Origin: Allomyces macrogynus ATCC 38327 | Taxonomy: Eukaryota > Blastocladiomycota > Blastocladiomycetes > Blastocladiales > Blastocladiaceae | DNA length: 64,000 nucleotides | Assembly (NCBI GenBank): GCA_000151295.1 | Contig: GG745352.1 | Coordinates: 155,384-219,383 of the forward strand | Direction: 5' to 3' | Shown: positions 22,801 to 35,382 of the stretch, piece after piece | Layout: each line of letters begins with the position of its first letter | How positions within the stretch are numbered: position 1 is the stretch's first letter | Made by a program: the position numbers and the translations under genes | The notes under the pieces: generated by a model | Database searches by the model: none | Seen by the model: only the letters and a program-made list of their open reading frames with translations | Told to the model about the DNA's origin: nothing

Positions 22801-24564
22801 TGCTTCACGACGGTCACGCGCGCCGACAGCGACTCGGCGGTCCCGCCATTGCCGGACCTGAACGCCGAGTCGGTACTGCCGCGGCTCATCAAGACGCTCG
22901 TCGACCGGCGCCGGCAGGTTAAGAGTCTGATGAAGGGCAAGTGCACGCCCGCGGAACTCGCGCAGTACGATATTCGGCAAATGGCGCTCAAGCTCACGGC
23001 CAACAGTATGTACGGGTGTCTCGGGTTCACGTTTGCGCGGTTCTACTGTAAGCCGCTCGCCGCGCTGATCACGCAGCAAGGACGCGAGATTTTGCAAAGC
23101 ACCGTCGACTTGGCGAGCGCCAACCACATGCACGTGATTTACGGCGATACCGACTCGATCATGATTGATACGAGCACCGACGACCTCGCGCAGGTCAAGG
23201 CCCTCGGGCGGCAGCTCAAGGACTTGGTCAACAAGCGGTACCGGCAGCTCGAAATTGAAATGGACGGGTTCTTTGAGCGCATGCTGCTTCTCAAGAAGAA
23301 GAAGTATGCCGCGCTGAAAGTCGACGAGAACCGCGACGGGTCGCTGACGCGCAAGCTCGAGACCAAGGGGCTCGACGTCGTGCGTCGCGACTGGTGCGGG
23401 CTCAGCCATGTGGTGTCCGAGTACGTTCTCGAGCAGCTGCTCATGCAGCCGATTTCGCGCGAGCAGGCCGTCGAGGCTATTCACCAGTACCTGGCGACCA
23501 CGGCCGACCGTGTGCGCGCCGGCGAGGTCGCCATCGACCAGTTTGTCATCAACAAGGGGCTCACGAAACCGCCGCGCGAGTACACGGATTCGCAGCCGCA
23601 CGTGACGGTCGCGCTCGCCATGGAGGCGCGCGGGCAGCCCATACATGTCGGCGACACGGTGCCGTACGTGATTTGCGCTCCCGTCCAGGGCACGGCCGAG
23701 GCGGCGAGCGGGTCGCAGTCACTCGCGTCGCGGGCACATCATCCGACCGACCTCACGCGCGACCCGGCACTCAAGGCCGACGTCGAGTGGTACCTCGCGC
23801 ACCAAGTCCTGCCCCCCGTGATTCGACTCTGTGCCGTGATTGAGGGCACTGACCCAGCACGGCTCGCGCATTGTCTTGGGCTCGACTACCGCCAGTACTC
23901 GCTGTCCACAAACGAGTCCGGCCGCGACGACCAAGGGGCCAACGACGACGTGCGTCCGCTCGAGTCGCTGCTGTCCGACGAGGAACGGTTCGCCCAGGCT
24001 GACCCGCTGATGCTGCGTTGCCCGCGGTGCGCGGCGAATGCCATGGACCCGGACCACGCGCCTGCGCCCTTTATCGTCCGCGCGCCCGTCGTCCCGATCG
24101 ATCCGACCGATCCGGCATCGGGGATGCAAGTCGGCTGGACGTGCCCGCAATGCCGCACACCCATCCCCGCACCGAGCGTCGCCGCGCAAGTCCTGCACCA
24201 AGTGCGCTCCCACTTGTACACGGCCGGGTCGCGGTGGGCGGCCTGCGATGACCCGTCGTGCCAAGCGCGGTCGCGCGCGATTCGCGTCTATGGCGGGCGG
24301 TGCTGGAACGCGCCGGCGTGCGGGGGCAGAGTGCATCTCGTGCACGGGCCGCAGATGCTGAACCGGCAACTCGCGTTTTACGCGTACCTGTTTGATGCGG
24401 ACCGTGTGCTTGCGCGGAAAGATTCGACCGAGGCGGCGCGCGCGTGCGTCGCAGGCGCGCAGCATGAGATGCGGAGGATTGGGGAGCAGGTCGCAAGGTA
24501 CACGCGTGCGAATGCGAGGAACCAGGTTGATTTGGCGAGCTTGTTTGCGTTCGTGCGGAATTAG
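19881..24564 (+). CDS. POL1: DNA polymerase alpha catalytic subunit
   Basis: This is the polymerase of the primase complex; it extends RNA primers at origins and on the lagging strand. Exons 19881-20203, 20289-20421 and 20491-24564 give 1,509 residues. The N-terminus is disordered and acidic (DRSDHDDDEDD), with the SLLAELEDD motif typical of the family. FYYMDAAEHHGVVYLFGKV and the exonuclease-like region follow. Polymerase motifs are intact: DFNSLYPSIIQEYNIC (about residue 908), MALKLTANSMYGCLGFTFAR and YGDTDSIMID (about 1036). The C-terminus has two Cys clusters (CPRCAAN...CPQC near 1330, CDDPSCQ...CWNAPACGG near 1405) for the zinc module and the Fe-S/zinc site that binds the B subunit. Introns have CTAAT branch sites. 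No frame breaks were found. Confidence 0.97.
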
Positions 24565-25004
24565 GAGATGGGGCCCGGGTCGCGTGTCGGTGGGATTGGA
24601 TATATATTCAGCGTTCCTATGCACTTGTCGCACGGTCTGGCTCTGAAATCGAGAAAAGAGATCCTTGGTGAAGCTTGGTCAAAACGTGCTGAGGCCACGA
24701 TTTTGCGCTATGATCAATACCTGATGGTGGAGCTGGCACGGGAGCGGCGTGGTGCTGGTGCGGATGGCTGGCCGAAGAGGCCGAAGATGGTCGAGCACAG
24801 CGACGAGGGTAGCGAGCAGCGGCAGGTTGAAATCGACGATAGTGAAAGGGTTACTAATCACGATATGTGCGTGAGTCGGCAGCCAATCGCTGGCAAGCGA
24901 CGTGGCTTGCGTTCTGGGCAGTCTTGGTTGGAAAGGTGTTGGCAGCTTGCTCTGTCGAAGCTCCCAGTCTCAAGTCCCAATTCGGCCTTGTACCAACCAC
25001 AACG
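24565..25004. other. intergenic region downstream of POL1
   Basis: A TATATAT stretch at about 24601 is the only notable element. No gene is supported. Confidence 0.4.
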
Positions 25005-26046
25005 ATGCGCCACCTTCTCCACCGTGCCCTGCCACTCAGTCAACGCCGCACCGCCGCCTTTGGCCGTGTGGGCGCTGGCACCGGCAGTGCCGCCGCGGCC
25101 CCCAAAAACTCACACAACCTGCGCTACATGTGGACGGGCAATGTGCCCTTGGCCGTGCTCTCCATTCTGCGCGATGACGCGATGCAGCATGCGCTCGACT
25201 TGATGCTGCTGGCCGAAGTCCAGCTCCTCGATGCGATTCGAGTTGGAAATGGGGAGGCCATTGCTGACATCACGATGGCCTCTCGCGCTGCTGCTGCCCG
25301 CGACTCAGCCGATTCGTGTTGGATTGGCGCCATAGATCTCCGTCATAGTTGGGTCCCAGCCATACTGGCCACTGCTGGCTATTTCGACCAGGCCCAACAA
25401 TTGCTTGAGCAAGCAGGGTCTATGGGACTTGTCCAATGCACTGACCTGGGGTCTGATCTTTGCACTCGCTTTCAGTGAAGAGCAGGTGGAACTTGCCGCG
25501 TACTTGTGTGCGCATCGCCCCAAGAACCTGCAGCATCTTCGGATGTGGGAGTTGAGTTTTATCCTGTCTGTGGCCATGCTGCACTGGCTTGAGCAGTGTG
25601 GAGACAAGGTAATCCCCAAGTACTTTAACGTGACGTTCCTGCATGCCTATGCCATGGAGAAAATGACGCAAGTTGACCGCCAACAGGGGGCAGTCATAAT
25701 TCGCGCCTTCTACGCGTTGCCGCAGCTTGATCTGACAGCAATGCAGTACAGTCACCTGCACAGACTGTTGTATAACAGCCATGCTGATTCGACGTTTGTC
25801 CAATCCGTGCTCTCCCACCCGTCGCTCAGCCGTTGTCTTGCTCATTACTCGAACCATTTTCTCGCCATGGCGCGAGGGAACGGACAGGAGCGCGTGGCAC
25901 GAATGCTCTTGGCGGACCTGCAGGTGCAGAAAACTGAGTGTGCATTGCCGTTGCTGCGGAACCACTGGACGCAAATCCGCATCGAGCAGCGGTCTTGTCC
26001 GCGGAAGAATGCGTTGCAAGGGTTTTATTATCCCTGGAAGCGGTGA
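25005..26046 (+). CDS. lineage-specific helical-repeat family protein, copy B (frame break)
   Basis: I do not recognise a named family. The start is the ATG at 25005 (MRHLLHRALPLSQRRTAAFG). The core YMWTGNVPLAVLSILRDDAM, then LDLMLLAEVQLLDAIRVGNG, aligns with copy C2 (YLWMRNTPAAIIAVLRAYAT, then TTLLFDLALLAAVQGGDIAA). The C-terminal part (VQSVLSHPSLSRCLAHYSNH, FLAMARGNGQERVARMLLAD) aligns with copy C1 and the relic at 3279-3542. Paired hydrophobic helices with ankyrin-like spacing suggest a solenoid fold. The frame shifts near 25405-25415 at a GGG run: QQLLEQAG continues as LWDLSNALTWGLIFALAF. This is either a true inactivating shift or a sequence error. Base composition is less GC-rich than in POL1. 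Confidence 0.6.
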
Positions 26047-26870
26047 TAGAGCCTCGGCCTGTTGCCACGTTCTGCTGATACTCCTTGGCAAATACGTTAC
26101 TGTCTTCAACCCATTCTCCATCAATCCATTTCTTTCCCCTTCCCTCAGCTCGATGTTCATCCTTAAAAATATAACCCTACAACCGCTCCGCATCTTCTCC
26201 ACCCAGTTCGACAGCGTCTAGTCTTGTCAAGTCTTCGCCGCCAATATCGGCCATGTCATCGCACGCCATCCACCTGAGCGTGACCCCGCGCAGCGGGCGG
26301 GCAGCTTGAGCGCGACCTGCACCACGACCCCATCATGTACGGCGGCAGTATGACAGGGCAGAAAAAATGCGTTTGCTCGGTCGCCGTTTTGGTGTGGGGG
26401 AAGCACGTCATTCCCGAACCGCGCCTCACCGCACGGCCCTGGTCGCTCGTGCGTGGCGAGTCAGCCCGAGTTGGGTCGCGACGCGCCGACGGGTTCTGCG
26501 CGGACCCAACAAAGTGCACATTGCCGGCAAGGAGAAAAAAGCCGCGCGCCGGACGTCTCACCCACTCATCTCCCATACTCGTCACACACAAGCTCGTCGG
26601 CAAGGCCAGCGCACAATTGATGTTGTGACACGGACGGCGTGCTGATGCAATGTGAATGAATGAGCGACGCCGAGAATGCGGACTGCCGCCTCCATGCGCT
26701 GCGTCCTGGCATGACCTTCTTCCTGGCCACAATCCAATCCACCTGTCGGCCAAACTCGGTCGACAAGAATCGCTAGCAAGCGCGCACGATATATTATAAA
26801 GGGGCTACGAGGAGTGCAAAACCAGAACCAGCACAAAACCGCCACTGCGCGACCAAAAACTCACTCCCAA
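26047..26870. other. intergenic region with a TATA-like element
   Basis: No gene is supported. ATATATTATAAAGG near 26788 looks like a plus-strand TATA box, but only the antisense of the F-box gene follows it. Confidence 0.4.
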
Positions 26871-26938
26871 TTACCGGCGGAACCACGACGACCACGCCGA
26901 CGACACCGCCGCCGACAGCGCTGCGGCCGGCGCCGGCG

Positions 26939-26972
<34 letters not shown>

Positions 26973-29900
26973 GGCCACACGCGACTCCACTTTCTCCACC
27001 CTCTCCCCACCCTCCACCGCCACCGCCGCGGCCGCGGCCGCAGCCGCGGCCTTCCGCTCCTCCTCCTCGACCACGACCGTCTCCGGATCAATCCCCGCGA
27101 GCCTGACCTGCGGGAACAACAGCCCGAGTTCCTCGAACACGTGCACGATCGCCGACACCCCATCCGCGAGTGCATTCGCGGCAACGCGCAACGGCGTCGA
27201 TCCGAGCGCCAGGAATCTCAAAGGCCGCACTAAATACAGGGCGGCGACCCAGTCATCGAGCGCGAGATTGCGCGCGGCGGGGACATCGACCGCGAGCGAC
27301 TCGAGGTTCGGGCAATTCGCGGCCAGCGCCTGTAAGGCGGTGGGCGTGAGAATGTGCAGGCCGAGTGTCGGGAGCGCAGGTGTGGGAGTCGGCGGGGGTG
27401 CGGTCGGCGCGGTGCTGGACTTGCGCCCGGTGGCCGCGGCGGTCGCGCGGGACAAAGTGCTGGACAGCGACGCGACGGACGGCCGCGGGAGGGACGGGAC
27501 AAGCGAGGACCGGCGGCGGGTGCCGATCGTCGCATGCGCCGACGACGTCGCCGTCGATCCGCGGTGGAACGGCCAGCTCCACTCGTCGTTCCCCACCATC
27601 GTCGACCGGTCGGACGTGGCGACCGACGTGGTCGCGATCGTCGTCGTGTGCGATCCGCCATTCCCGCCCATGAGCCCGCCAAACCACCCACCGCCGCCGG
27701 AGGTCGTGCTCGTCGTGGCGGATGAAATCATAGGCGACGGCGGCGGCGGCAAGCCCGTCGACGGGAAAATCAGCGTGAGCTCTTCGAGCCCGGCGCACGC
27801 CTGCGTCCACCGCGGGAGGACGTGTTCGTCGAGCAACACGGGGAACCGCTGCGAGTCCATGTGCAATGTGCGCAGCGTGCGACGGTTCGCGCGCAACCAT
27901 GCGGCGAATTCGGCGGCGCCGCGGTCGACGGAAATCGCGCAGTCGTGCAGGGACAAGTGCACGAGGGAGGTCACGTTCTTCGACAGGACGTGCAACTCCG
28001 TGTCCCCGAGCGCGACGTTGTGCAGCTCCAAGTGCCTCAATCCGCGCATGTACTCCGCAAACGGCGGCGGGAGGGTCAGCGTGGACGGATCGTCGTCGTG
28101 GTCCCCCGGCACCCCGCGGCGCAGACACTCCGCGCGGGTGACCACGTCGGCCAGAACGTGTGCGTGCGGCGCGAGCACGACCATGATTGTTGCCGCGCGC
28201 TGTTTCGCAACGTGCAACCACACGGGCCCGACGCGGCGAAGCGTGCGGTGCAGCCGGAGCCGGCGCACTTCCGCAGCGTCGCGGTCGTCGTCAAAGTACG
28301 TCACGATCCGCGCGACGAGCGCCGGGTGGTAGGCAATCAGCTGGCCGGCCGTGAACCGCGAACCCGGATGCCGCGGAATCGGCTTCGCGGGGAAACTCGA
28401 CTTGCGCTTATTGGAACTGCTCGACAATGTCGAAGTGCGTTTGGATGCCGATGGCGGGGCGGGCGGCGGGATAATCACCGAGTCCGACATGGGCGCGACG
28501 GCACTCGACAGCGATAAACTGCTGCTCGTCGCCGACCCCGACTTGGCATCCAACGCCTTCCCCACGGCGCCCGGCGCCTGTGCCAACGCATGCTCGACGG
28601 CGGGCGCGAGCGGCGGAACCTCCACGACCGGCGCCGGCGCGCGGCGGCGGCGCTCGACCGACTGGTCCCGGTGCGCGGCAAACGCGACCGTCAATTGCGG
28701 GCTCATGAGGGTCGGCCGCCGCACGACCATCGTCTCGTGCTCGTCCAAGACGGTCGCGACCTCGTCCTCTTCCTCGATTCGGTCCATCGTATTCGAGCGG
28801 CCGACGCGTACGAGTTCTACATCGTCCAATTCGTCACGGACGGTGGCCACATCGTCGTCGTCACTTTCCATGACGCTCGAGAGTGTCGGCGACGCCACGT
28901 GGGGGTGGTGCACCGGAACGACGTCGCGTGTGGGTTTCGCAGCGAGCGCCGCGGCGGTGGTGGGGGTGAACGGACTCGCCGCTTCGAAGAGGACCGCGTC
29001 CGAGTGCGCGAGCGCGGCGAGCGGGATATTGATCGGATCCGGGCGGTCCGCGGCGGCCGGCGCGGCGGCCTTGACGGGCGGCATCAGTGGTGGCGGTTCA
29101 TGGAAGGTGGGCGAGGACGGGAGGGACATGGGCAGCGGGTACTGCGTGACGCTGTGCAACGACGGCGAGACCGAGTCCATCGGGCTCGTGGCCGCGAGAG
29201 AATCGGGAGACTCGTCCTCGACGAGCGACGCGACCATGAACGTCGGCGAGACGGTCGCGGCACTCAGTGCGGGAACCGGGACCGGAGCAGGGGTGGGCGG
29301 CGATGGCGCGACCACGCGCGGCGACGCCGTGATGGCAACAGGCTCGACCTCCTTCTTGGCAGGCGGCAGCGCAAGTTCCACGGGCGCGGCCTTGGGCGTC
29401 GACTGCTCGCTCCCACTGGCACTTTCCTCCTCATCCACCTCAAGCTTTCGCGGCGTCAGTGACGCGGGCGTCGCCGGTGTCCCCGTCGGCGGCGTCGACT
29501 CGACGACCGTCGCGCGCGGGCTTGACGGGACCGACGGCGCCGACCCCGGCGGGCTCGGCAGCACTAGCGGAGGCTCGTCGAGTCTCGGCGACGACTTTTC
29601 AGCGACGAGTGGTGCGACGTGCGTGTCCTGCGTGGGCGGCGGCGGCGGCGATAGCGACGCCACCTTAACCACCTCCTTGCGCGCCAGCGATGATGACGAG
29701 ACCGGCTCGTCGTCAGCCGGTAACGGCATGCTCATAGCCATGATCAGCGACGAGCGCTTATTCACGGGTGTCGAGGGCCGCGCGACCGTGACGGCCGGGG
29801 ACGACGAGCGGGTCGGTGATGCCGGCGGCGCCGGTGAACTCGGGCGTGACGAGGAGACGGGCGATCCGGGCCGTGGCGAACTCGGCCGTGGCGTCAAGCC

Positions 29901-30578
29901 CGTCAGCGACGCGCGCCGCGTCAGGCCCGCGGGCTCCGAGATCGTGCGCGAGAGCCGGCGGGAAGCGGCGTTCGATGGCGAACCGACGGTGCTTGGCGAG
30001 CGGGGTGTTGGGCCGGAACCGACCATGCTCGACGGTCGCGACCCGCTGACGGTACTCGTTGGCCGCGGTGTCGGTGCGGAACTGACTATACTCGACGGCC
30101 GCGACCCGCCGACGGTACTCGTTGGCCGCGGTGTCGGTGCGGAACCGACCATACTCGACGGCCGCGACCCGCCGACCGTGCTCGATGGGCGTGTGGGGGA
30201 TCCGACGGTACTCGGCGGCCGTGCGGTGGTTACGGGCGAACCTGGTCGCGGCGTGGCCAGTGGCGACGGGGATCGTGGGCCGGCATTGGCCGATGCAATG
30301 GAGGCGATGGCGGCGGGGGTCACGGCGGACGAGGCGCGGCGCAGGCTGTGGGCCTTGGCACGCAGCGGGCGGACCGGGCTCGTGGTAGTGGACAAGGAAG
30401 TGGGTGCCACGGGCGCGCCATTGGCGTCGAGTGCAAACGACGCGGGCCGCGCGCGGCGCGAGGACGATTTGGGTGGTGGGGTCGGCGAGGACGGCGATGG
30501 CGGGGCCCCGCCGGCGGCGCTGCCCCATGAGGACGGGCGTGAAGTCGGGGTCGAGGTGCGCGAGTTGGCAAACGACAT
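26871..30578 (-). CDS. large F-box / leucine-rich-repeat protein with disordered N-terminus
   Basis: A single 1,235-codon exon. Residues 1-740 are Ser/Thr/Pro/Ala-rich and probably disordered; they include tandem 21-residue repeats (about 129-189) of the type STVGGSRPSSMVGSAPTPRP. Near residue 750, YHPALVARIVTYFDDDRDAA followed by RTLRRVGPVWLHVAKQ resembles an F-box-like helix set. LRR-like segments follow (LRHLELHNVALGDTELHVL, TSLVHLSLHDCAIS, LRTLHMDSQRF, LEELTLIFPSTG, LHILTPTALQALAANCPNLE). A (CAG)10-type glutamine tract lies near residue 1210. The architecture suggests a substrate receptor of an SCF ubiquitin ligase, or a related scaffold; the target is unknown. The 5' flank runs into the assembly gap, so regulation cannot be read. 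An 846-codon frame antisense to it is a GC-bias shadow. Confidence 0.75.
26941..26970 (-). repeat. (CAG)10 trinucleotide run encoding poly-Gln
   Basis: Ten uninterrupted repeats near the 3' end of the F-box gene code for glutamine. Such runs are prone to length change. Confidence 0.95.
30010..30205 (-). repeat. 63-bp coding tandem repeat, about three copies
   Basis: Adjacent 63-bp units encode 21-residue repeats in the disordered part of the F-box protein. The copies are near identical at the DNA level, which suggests recent expansion or homogenisation. Confidence 0.85.
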
Positions 30579-30725
30579 GGTGGTGGTGGTGTGGTGGTAC
30601 GGGGTTGGTGGAGCTGGGAGTCGCGAGTCGGGAGCGGACGCGCTGGGAGAGTGTCGTTGGCGGGCGGCCAGGAGGGAAGCAGCGGCCGCGCTGCGTTTCG
30701 CTCGCGCGCGTCACCGTGGTCGTCG

Positions 30726-30825
30726 NNNNNNNNNNNNNNNNNNNNNNNNNNNNNNNNNNNNNNNNNNNNNNNNNNNNNNNNNNNNNNNNNNNNNNNNNNN
30801 NNNNNNNNNNNNNNNNNNNNNNNNN
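30726..30825. other. assembly gap of 100 N
   Basis: Exactly 100 ambiguous bases, a conventional scaffold-gap placeholder. The true distance is unknown. Confidence 0.99.
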
Positions 30826-31323
30826 AAGGGGGATGGCGACGGTGTCGCAGATGGTGCGCCTGCCGGCCGGTCTCTGTTGGTTGGTTCATGAGCGAGTCGC
30901 ATCAGCAGCATCGGCGTGCCGGCGGTTGTGGCACCGCGTGGCGCACGCGTCCTGGCCACGTGGCACAGATGGCGGGTCCCTGGCTGGCGTCCCTGCCACT
31001 CAGATCACTCTGACGGGCACACCACGCGGCCATCGACCACCGATCCGCCAGCCCACGGACAGAGAGCCGCCATCCACCGGCCACCGATCCACCGCACGGA
31101 ACTGCGCGAGTCAACGCATCACGTGCACCATCACCGCACGTCAACACGATCAGACCCGTCCCAGCGCAACCCACAGCCGATCACAACCGGCAACAGTACC
31201 AGCAACCGCCCTTGGACTCGCCGCACTGCACGCACGCGCGGCTCCCCGATCCGCTACCCCCGCCGACGCGCGCTCGACGCGTCCCGACCCTCGCACCACC
31301 AACCTTCCAACCTCCCTGCAACC
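30826..31323. other. upstream region of the RPC7 gene
   Basis: No coding sequence is supported here. Short CCACCGATCC-type repeats occur around 31030-31090. Confidence 0.4.
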
Positions 31324-32302
31324 ATGTCCACCCGCGGGGGCGCCGGTGGGCGAGGCCGTGGACGAGGCCGCGGCCGCGGCGCTGGCCCCGGGTCCGGTCC
31401 CGGCCGATTCACGCCCACGTCCGGCGCCAGCACCGACCTGTTGTCGGGGGTCGACATGAAGCCGCCAGAGCCCTACCCGGTCGGTATCTGCTGCGCCAGA
31501 GCGGTATTCTGCAAAATGAACGCGTTGTCTGACGCGTGACCGTGCCGCCGATTCCAGGAAATCACGGCCCCCGTGCAGATGCAGCGGCTGACGGCCGTCG
31601 AGGAGAACCTGATCGAGACGATGCAGTCGTTTGCCAAGAAAATGCAAGAGTCGCCGTATTATTTGCAGGTCACGCCGAAAGTCAAGGCGCCGTGTACGTG
31701 ATATGAAGACTTGACCGACGCGGGCGTCGACGCGAGTCGCTCACACGCACACGAACGGTATAGCCGTCGAAATCTACTCGTCCACCGCCGCCAAGGCCAT
31801 GCCCGCATCCGCGGCAAGGCCACCGCTCTCGTCGTTGACGCATCTGAGTACGTTCCCCTGCCTCCGTACGCCGCACCAACCTCTCTCCACCGGCTCTGAC
31901 CCGAATCGCACCGTCCACCAGGCGTCGACTTCTTCCCCGACGAACTGCAACCGATCCTCGACCCGACGCGCAAGGCCAAGCGCAAGCTCGCAAACACCAA
32001 AAAGGGTCTTGATCTGAACGCGATCGCAGCGCTCGAGGACGGCGCCGATGGCGACGACGACGCGGCCAAGGCCGACGACGACGACGAGAACCCGGCCGAC
32101 GAGGACGCCGATTACGGCGACGAGGACGATGACGGCGATTACGGCGAGCAGTACTTTGATGACGGTGAGGGCGAAGGGGACGAGGGTGATACAGGTACGT
32201 TACGTCGGTTCGCTGACTAGTGCAGGCTGGGGGGGGGGGGGGGGGGGATCAAAACAAAGCTGACTCGCCATTCGCGTGAACGTAGGAGAGGCCGCGTTTT
32301 GA
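31324..32302 (+). CDS. RPC31: RNA polymerase III subunit RPC7/Rpc31 (POLR3G-like)
   Basis: This subunit of the Pol III-specific RPC3-RPC6-RPC7 trimer is required for initiation. Exons 31324-31479, 31558-31693, 31764-31847, 31922-32194 and 32286-32302 give 221 residues. The N-terminus is Arg/Gly-rich (MSTRGGAGGRGRGRGRG), as in the family. DMKPPEPYP and MQSFAKKMQESPYYL match the conserved PPPLFP and RESPYYL blocks. DFFPDELQPILDPTRKAKRK precedes a strongly acidic tail (DYGEQYFDDGEGEGDEGD). The short final exon ends EAAF. All four introns are GT-AG; the last (32195-32285) contains a 19-base G run. The family is poorly conserved, so identity rests on the order of the blocks and the acidic tail. 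Confidence 0.82.
32229..32247 (+). repeat. G19 homopolymer inside an intron
   Basis: Nineteen consecutive G bases lie in the last intron of the RPC7 gene. They could form a G-quadruplex in the transcript and are a likely site of length error. Confidence 0.9.
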
Positions 32303-32801
32303 TCGAGCGTGCACCTCGCGCCCGAAGTGGTTGGTCGCGCAAGCACGCACGCCGACCGTCGCGTATTTCTGGTCTCGCAATGCAAATCATTCCTGTTTCC
32401 CTGGCCTCGGCTGACTGCTTCACATGCGCAAGAACGGCCGCGGTGACCGCGCCGTCCCGGCAGGGTGGCCATCATTGGGGCGCCCATACCTCGGCGTGTC
32501 GTTCTTGATGGGGAGAAATGGTGCCACCGCAGATCGTCTGGGATGGCGCACGGCTGGCATCCTCGCGTGTTGCTCATGGTCAGTCGAGGCTGCGCGCGTG
32601 GATGTTCTTGCACGTTGGCAGTGTGGTGAACGGTGCCTGCAGCCGTGACGCTGTTTCCCGCCCGCCCATCTGTCCAGGCACGCACGCCGATTTAGGCGCG
32701 TCACGCCGCCCTCAGTGATGAACTCATGGCCTCGTTCCTCTGAAATGTAGGTGTATTTGCGCGAGCGCGCGAGCGCACAAACTGCCGCCATAACCGGCGC
32801 A
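32303..32801. other. convergent 3' region, RPC7 / acyltransferase
   Basis: No gene supported. Confidence 0.4.
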
Positions 32802-35382
32802 TCAGATGGTCGAGAAAGGAAAAGAAAAACCAAGAAAACAATCAACAAGTACAGATGCTGGAGCAGACACGACGCGCGCGTCTTGCGCGACGAGAAGGCA
32901 CCGAGCAGTTGGTATCCGGGCACGCGCGGTGCTGACGGTCGCGCGCGTCCGCGCGCGTCCAATGGCGCGACTGACCGACTTAAAACGCGATGCACTTTTC
33001 GCGGCTGCACCACTCGCTACAAAAGAGAAACCACGGGAGACAAACGCGTTAACACCGGTCTCCACCACCACCGCGATCCCGCGCCGCCCTTCCTGACCCG
33101 CGACAACGTACATGTAATAGAGCATCCCGCCCATCGGCTGTCCAATCACGCAGAACGTGGTCCACATCAAGAGGTTCCCGACCGTATTGATCCCGTCCGG
33201 GTTCGACTTGCGGTACCAGTTATCGAACACTTGCGAGACGACAATCAGCGGAATTTGCAAAAACATGGCATTGAACGCGTGCAGCCGCAGGATCTTGACG
33301 GGCGGGGCAATAATCAACTCGTGAAACACGGCCGAGATGAAGAAAATCGCCAACGCCGCTTGGAATTTCGAGTATCCGGGGTGCTTGGTCGTGGCCTCGG
33401 GCGCGGTCGGCGGGATCACCGGATCGGGCAGACCGCGGCCCGCGACCATGGGCACGTAAACGTGCCGCTTGAGCCACTTGTGCACGGGCTGGTTCCAGAG
33501 CCGCCAGTAGGCGGCGATCGTGGAGCAGTTCCACCAGGCCATGTAGAATTCGCGGTCGGCGAACCGCGTGAGTTCCGCGATGAGATTGACCCAAGCGTGG
33601 AAGAAACTGTAAAACATTAACAGCCAAAAGTAGACGACGGCGACGGAGAGCTTGAGCAGGCGCTCGACAAAGACGACGACCGTGTTCCCGTTCATGCGAA
33701 TCGCGCCGGTCGCCGGGTCCATGATCGAGACCATCGTGTTCTTCAAAATCGGTTGCATGTACTGGAACAGCAGCACGTACATGCCGACCATGGCCACGAC
33801 CATTTCGATCGTGTGCCGCACGACGCGCATCGGGCGCACGCGCTCGGACCGCGGGTAGGCCGGCTGGTAGCAGAGCGTCGGGAACGAGACGAAATCGACG
33901 AGGTTGCGTGCCGTGATGTTGTGCGGATAAGCCGACCGCGCGCTCGGCACGTCGGCGCCCTCGGTGTAGGTGATGAAGTGGTGGCCGTAGGTCGCAAAGT
34001 ACCGCAGCTCGGCATTCACCAAATGGTAGCTCGTGAGCTTGAGGAACAGGATCACGGCCGTCATGAGGACGGCTGTGCCTGCGACCGGGTCGCGCATCGC
34101 GTACCAGACAAACAAAGTCGGGACGACGAGAATCGCGACCATGTTGATGGCCGCGGCCCGGCGCAACGATTTCTCAATCATGAAGTAGCTGCCACCCGAG
34201 AGCGCGCCCGTCTTTTCGATCGAGTAGGAGACGACCATGGTCCCGGCCAAGAAAGCGGCCAGACCGAAAAGGACGGCGAGGTCCTGCGCAGGCAGCGACG
34301 CGCCGGGCAGTGAGACGAGCAGGCCGTATTTGGTCAGGTTCTCGATGATGAGGCGCAAGTTGGAGACGATCAAGAGCAGTCCTGCAACGGATCGTTCAGA
34401 TCCGAGTCAAAACGAGATCCACCAAGTGCACGTGCACGCAGCTAAGAAATAATCACGCACGCACCTGCAACGTTGATCAATCCGCGGTACGACTGCGGCG
34501 GTGCCTCCTTGGAGAGCGGCGACGGCGCCGACTTGCGGTGCGCCGGCAGCGCGTGGATGCTGAGCGCGTCCTTGGGGTACGCTTGCGTGTCGACCTTTTG
34601 CGTCAATGGCGACGGGCTCGCGGTGCCCGTGACAGCGCGCGAGGCCGCCATGCTCGACATCCGCTTGCTCGCGCGCTTGGACGCGACCGACGAGGCCTTG
34701 GATCCGCGCCGCGTCAGCTCGGGCGTGCCCGTGGCCAGCGCCATGGACCTGACGGCGACCGTTGACGGCGGGGGCGATGGCGAGGAGGACGCACGCGGCT
34801 CGGGCGAGGACGCGGCGGGGGCCCGCTTGCTGCGGGGGCGGGACTCGGCGCGGGAATGGGTGCGGGATCGGCCGCGGGAGCCGCAGCCGGAGCGGGAACA
34901 TGAGTAGCTGGCGCGGGTGCAGCAACTGGTGCTGGAGCAGGAATCGCAACCGGTGCTGGTGCAGCCACGACCTCCTTCGCGTGCGCAACGACTTCGGCCG
35001 CCTCGGCCGGGTCCGCCGCTACCAGACCTGCAGGCACGGGCGATCCACCGTGCAGTTGGCCGCGCGACGACCGGCGGCGGATCACAACCTTGGTGCCGTC
35101 AATGTCGACGGGAATCGCGACTTCGGCGCTGCCAACCTCGGACGCGGCCGTGCCCGCGCCGAGCTTGATGATACGGCGCACGATCTTGGTCCCGTCGGGC
35201 CGCGCGACGGTCGTAGACGTGACTTCAGGCGTCTGCGCCGGCGCGTTGTGCAGGGTGCCGACGTCGCTCGCAGCATCGTCGCTGGCGTGCGCGCTCGGTG
35301 CGGGGGTCGGCAGCAGCGTGGCCAGGGCGGGAGCGTCGTGTTTGGCGCGATCGGCCGCGGCGGGCAGGGCCACCGACGACAT
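32802..35382 (-). CDS. MBOAT-family diacylglycerol O-acyltransferase (DGAT1-like)
   Basis: This is an ER membrane enzyme making triacylglycerol from diacylglycerol and acyl-CoA, or a close sterol-acyltransferase relative. The C-terminal exon (34381-32802) carries many membrane segments and the diagnostic blocks VSNLRLIIENLTKYG, FYMAWWNCSTIAAYWRLWNQ (the FYxDWWN motif with Ala for Asp) and FFISAVFHELIIAPP, holding the active-site His. Intron 34382-34464 (GTGCGT...GCAG) links it to YRGLINVAG, the conserved segment just before the first helix. The N-terminus is low complexity, predicted cytosolic, starting at 35382 (MSSVALPAAADRAKH). The frame changes around 34830-34870 inside this region through an unseen intron or a one-base error. 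DGAT1 fits better than sterol acyltransferase by the N-terminal YRGLxN block. Confidence 0.85.

Noticed and set aside
26788..26801. Promoter for a hidden plus-strand gene at 26814
   Set aside because: The downstream ORF is antisense to the F-box gene and consists of Arg/Leu runs typical of a shadow frame.
28351..30891. 846-codon plus-strand ORF
   Set aside because: It is exactly antisense to the F-box/LRR gene, runs through the N gap and has no domain; GC-rich DNA leaves such frames open.
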